Shown here: positions 5,653 through 5,928 of the stretch, piece after piece
Position numbering within the stretch: the first letter of the stretch is position 1
Layout: every line of letters starts with the position of its first letter
Source of the DNA: Deltaproteobacteria bacterium RBG_16_54_11
GTDB lineage: Bacteria > Desulfobacterota > B13-G15 > RBG-16-54-18
Assembly (NCBI GenBank): GCA_001797905.1
Contig: MGQS01000093.1
Span: 593 to 6,520, forward strand
Direction: 5' to 3'
Length of the DNA stretch: 5,928 nucleotides
Position numbers and translations under genes: made by a program
Notes under the pieces: model-generated
The model's database searches: none
Told to the model about the DNA's origin: nothing
The model's input: the letters and a program-made list of their open reading frames with translations, nothing else

Positions 5653-5712
5653 AAAAAAATTGAAAACGTGGTGGGGGGCGTTCAAGAACGCACCTCAGGT
5701 AGTAACGTTTTC
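5653..5712 (-). terminator. Intrinsic terminator of the right-edge gene
   Basis: On the minus strand GAAAACGT (5712-5705) pairs exactly with ACGTTTTC (5669-5662). This encloses an inner stem GCGTTC/GAACGC (5691-5686 and 5683-5678). Two bases later come seven consecutive T (5659-5653). The outer stem includes the last codons of the gene, whose TGA is at 5697-5695. On the plus strand the same stem is followed by TCTCTTTTT, so it may also stop transcripts coming from the left. Confidence 0.7.
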
Positions 5713-5928
5713 TCTTTTTCCCCACGCTTTTTTGTCAGATCTTCTTACCAGCCACCAGCTTTGTTTCTGGCGGTTGCTGTAATCCAAATAGATCTCGAAA
5801 ACGTCTCCCTGTGCATCTCGAACCACAAAGTAGCGGCGGTGCCTCCGCGTGTACCATTTACGGCTGCGGCGCGGAAGAGCGCCGAATCCGGCATCGACGC
5901 GCTCATCCAACACCTCTGCCACATCATG
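5695..5928 (-). CDS. Hypothetical small basic protein, C-terminal part (cut by window edge)
   Basis: The minus-strand frame is open from the window edge to TGA at 5697-5695, giving 77 residues. The true start may lie beyond the window; a GTG at 5922 is the first possible start inside it. The chain is rich in Arg, Lys and aromatic residues: LPRRSRKWYTRRHRRYFVV, then DVFEIYLDYSNRQKQSWWLVRR and a lysine/arginine tail. The spacing of an R-R-Y-x-V-V strand, an F-x-I-Y-x-D strand and a W-W-L strand suggests a small beta-rich domain. I recall a similar pattern in short cytoplasmic proteins of unknown function, but I cannot name the family. No membrane segment or signal peptide is visible. A well-formed terminator exactly at its stop supports it being a real gene. 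Confidence 0.55.
   Translation of the reverse strand, partial: HDVAEVLDERVDAGFGALPRRSRKWYTRRHRRYFVVRDAQGDVFEIYLDYSNRQKQSWWLVRRSDKKAWGKRENVTT

Noticed and set aside
5745..5927. Alternative 60-codon minus-strand frame at the right edge
   Set aside because: It overlaps the longer edge frame in another phase and ends within it. The other frame is open to the edge and ends at a proper terminator.

Overview
The window looks like chromosomal DNA from a moderately GC-rich Gram-negative bacterium. The pairing of an AlaC-type aminotransferase with homoserine dehydrogenase, a YbgC-type thioesterase, a HicA toxin and short dispersed hairpin repeats fits the former Deltaproteobacteria (Desulfobacterota and relatives). 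That placement rests on gene resemblance and style, not on a marker gene.

From left to right: the start of a HicA-family toxin gene is cut by the left edge (minus strand). It is followed by a complete YbgC/FadM-family acyl-CoA thioesterase gene (minus). A short AT-rich divergent spacer separates this from a two-gene plus-strand operon, alaC-hom, joined by a 4-bp ATGA stop/start overlap. AlaC interconverts glutamate/pyruvate and 2-oxoglutarate/alanine. Hom makes homoserine for threonine and methionine. Together they form an amino-acid metabolism unit.

Convergent with hom is a large minus-strand gene for an exported tetratricopeptide-repeat protein. Its reading frame runs past the intergenic space and 231 nt antisense into the 3' end of hom. 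The junction holds a hairpin repeat (repeat A), which suggests that the ancestral stop codon was lost. Upstream of the TPR gene is a strong sigma70-type promoter, arranged back-to-back with a second promoter for a small four-helix membrane protein (DUF5668/LiaF-TM-like, plus strand). A 9-bp inverted repeat brackets the minus-strand promoter.

The last 560 bases hold a roughly 325-bp non-coding stretch rich in small repeats. It contains repeat B, which is related to repeat A with a compensatory stem change, a diverged direct repeat and two further hairpins. It ends at an intrinsic terminator that serves a small basic protein gene entering from the right edge on the minus strand.

I see no phage, CRISPR, transposase or biosynthetic cluster and no convincing undescribed system. 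The most unusual points are the antisense extension of the TPR gene with its associated repeat, and the paired hairpin repeats.
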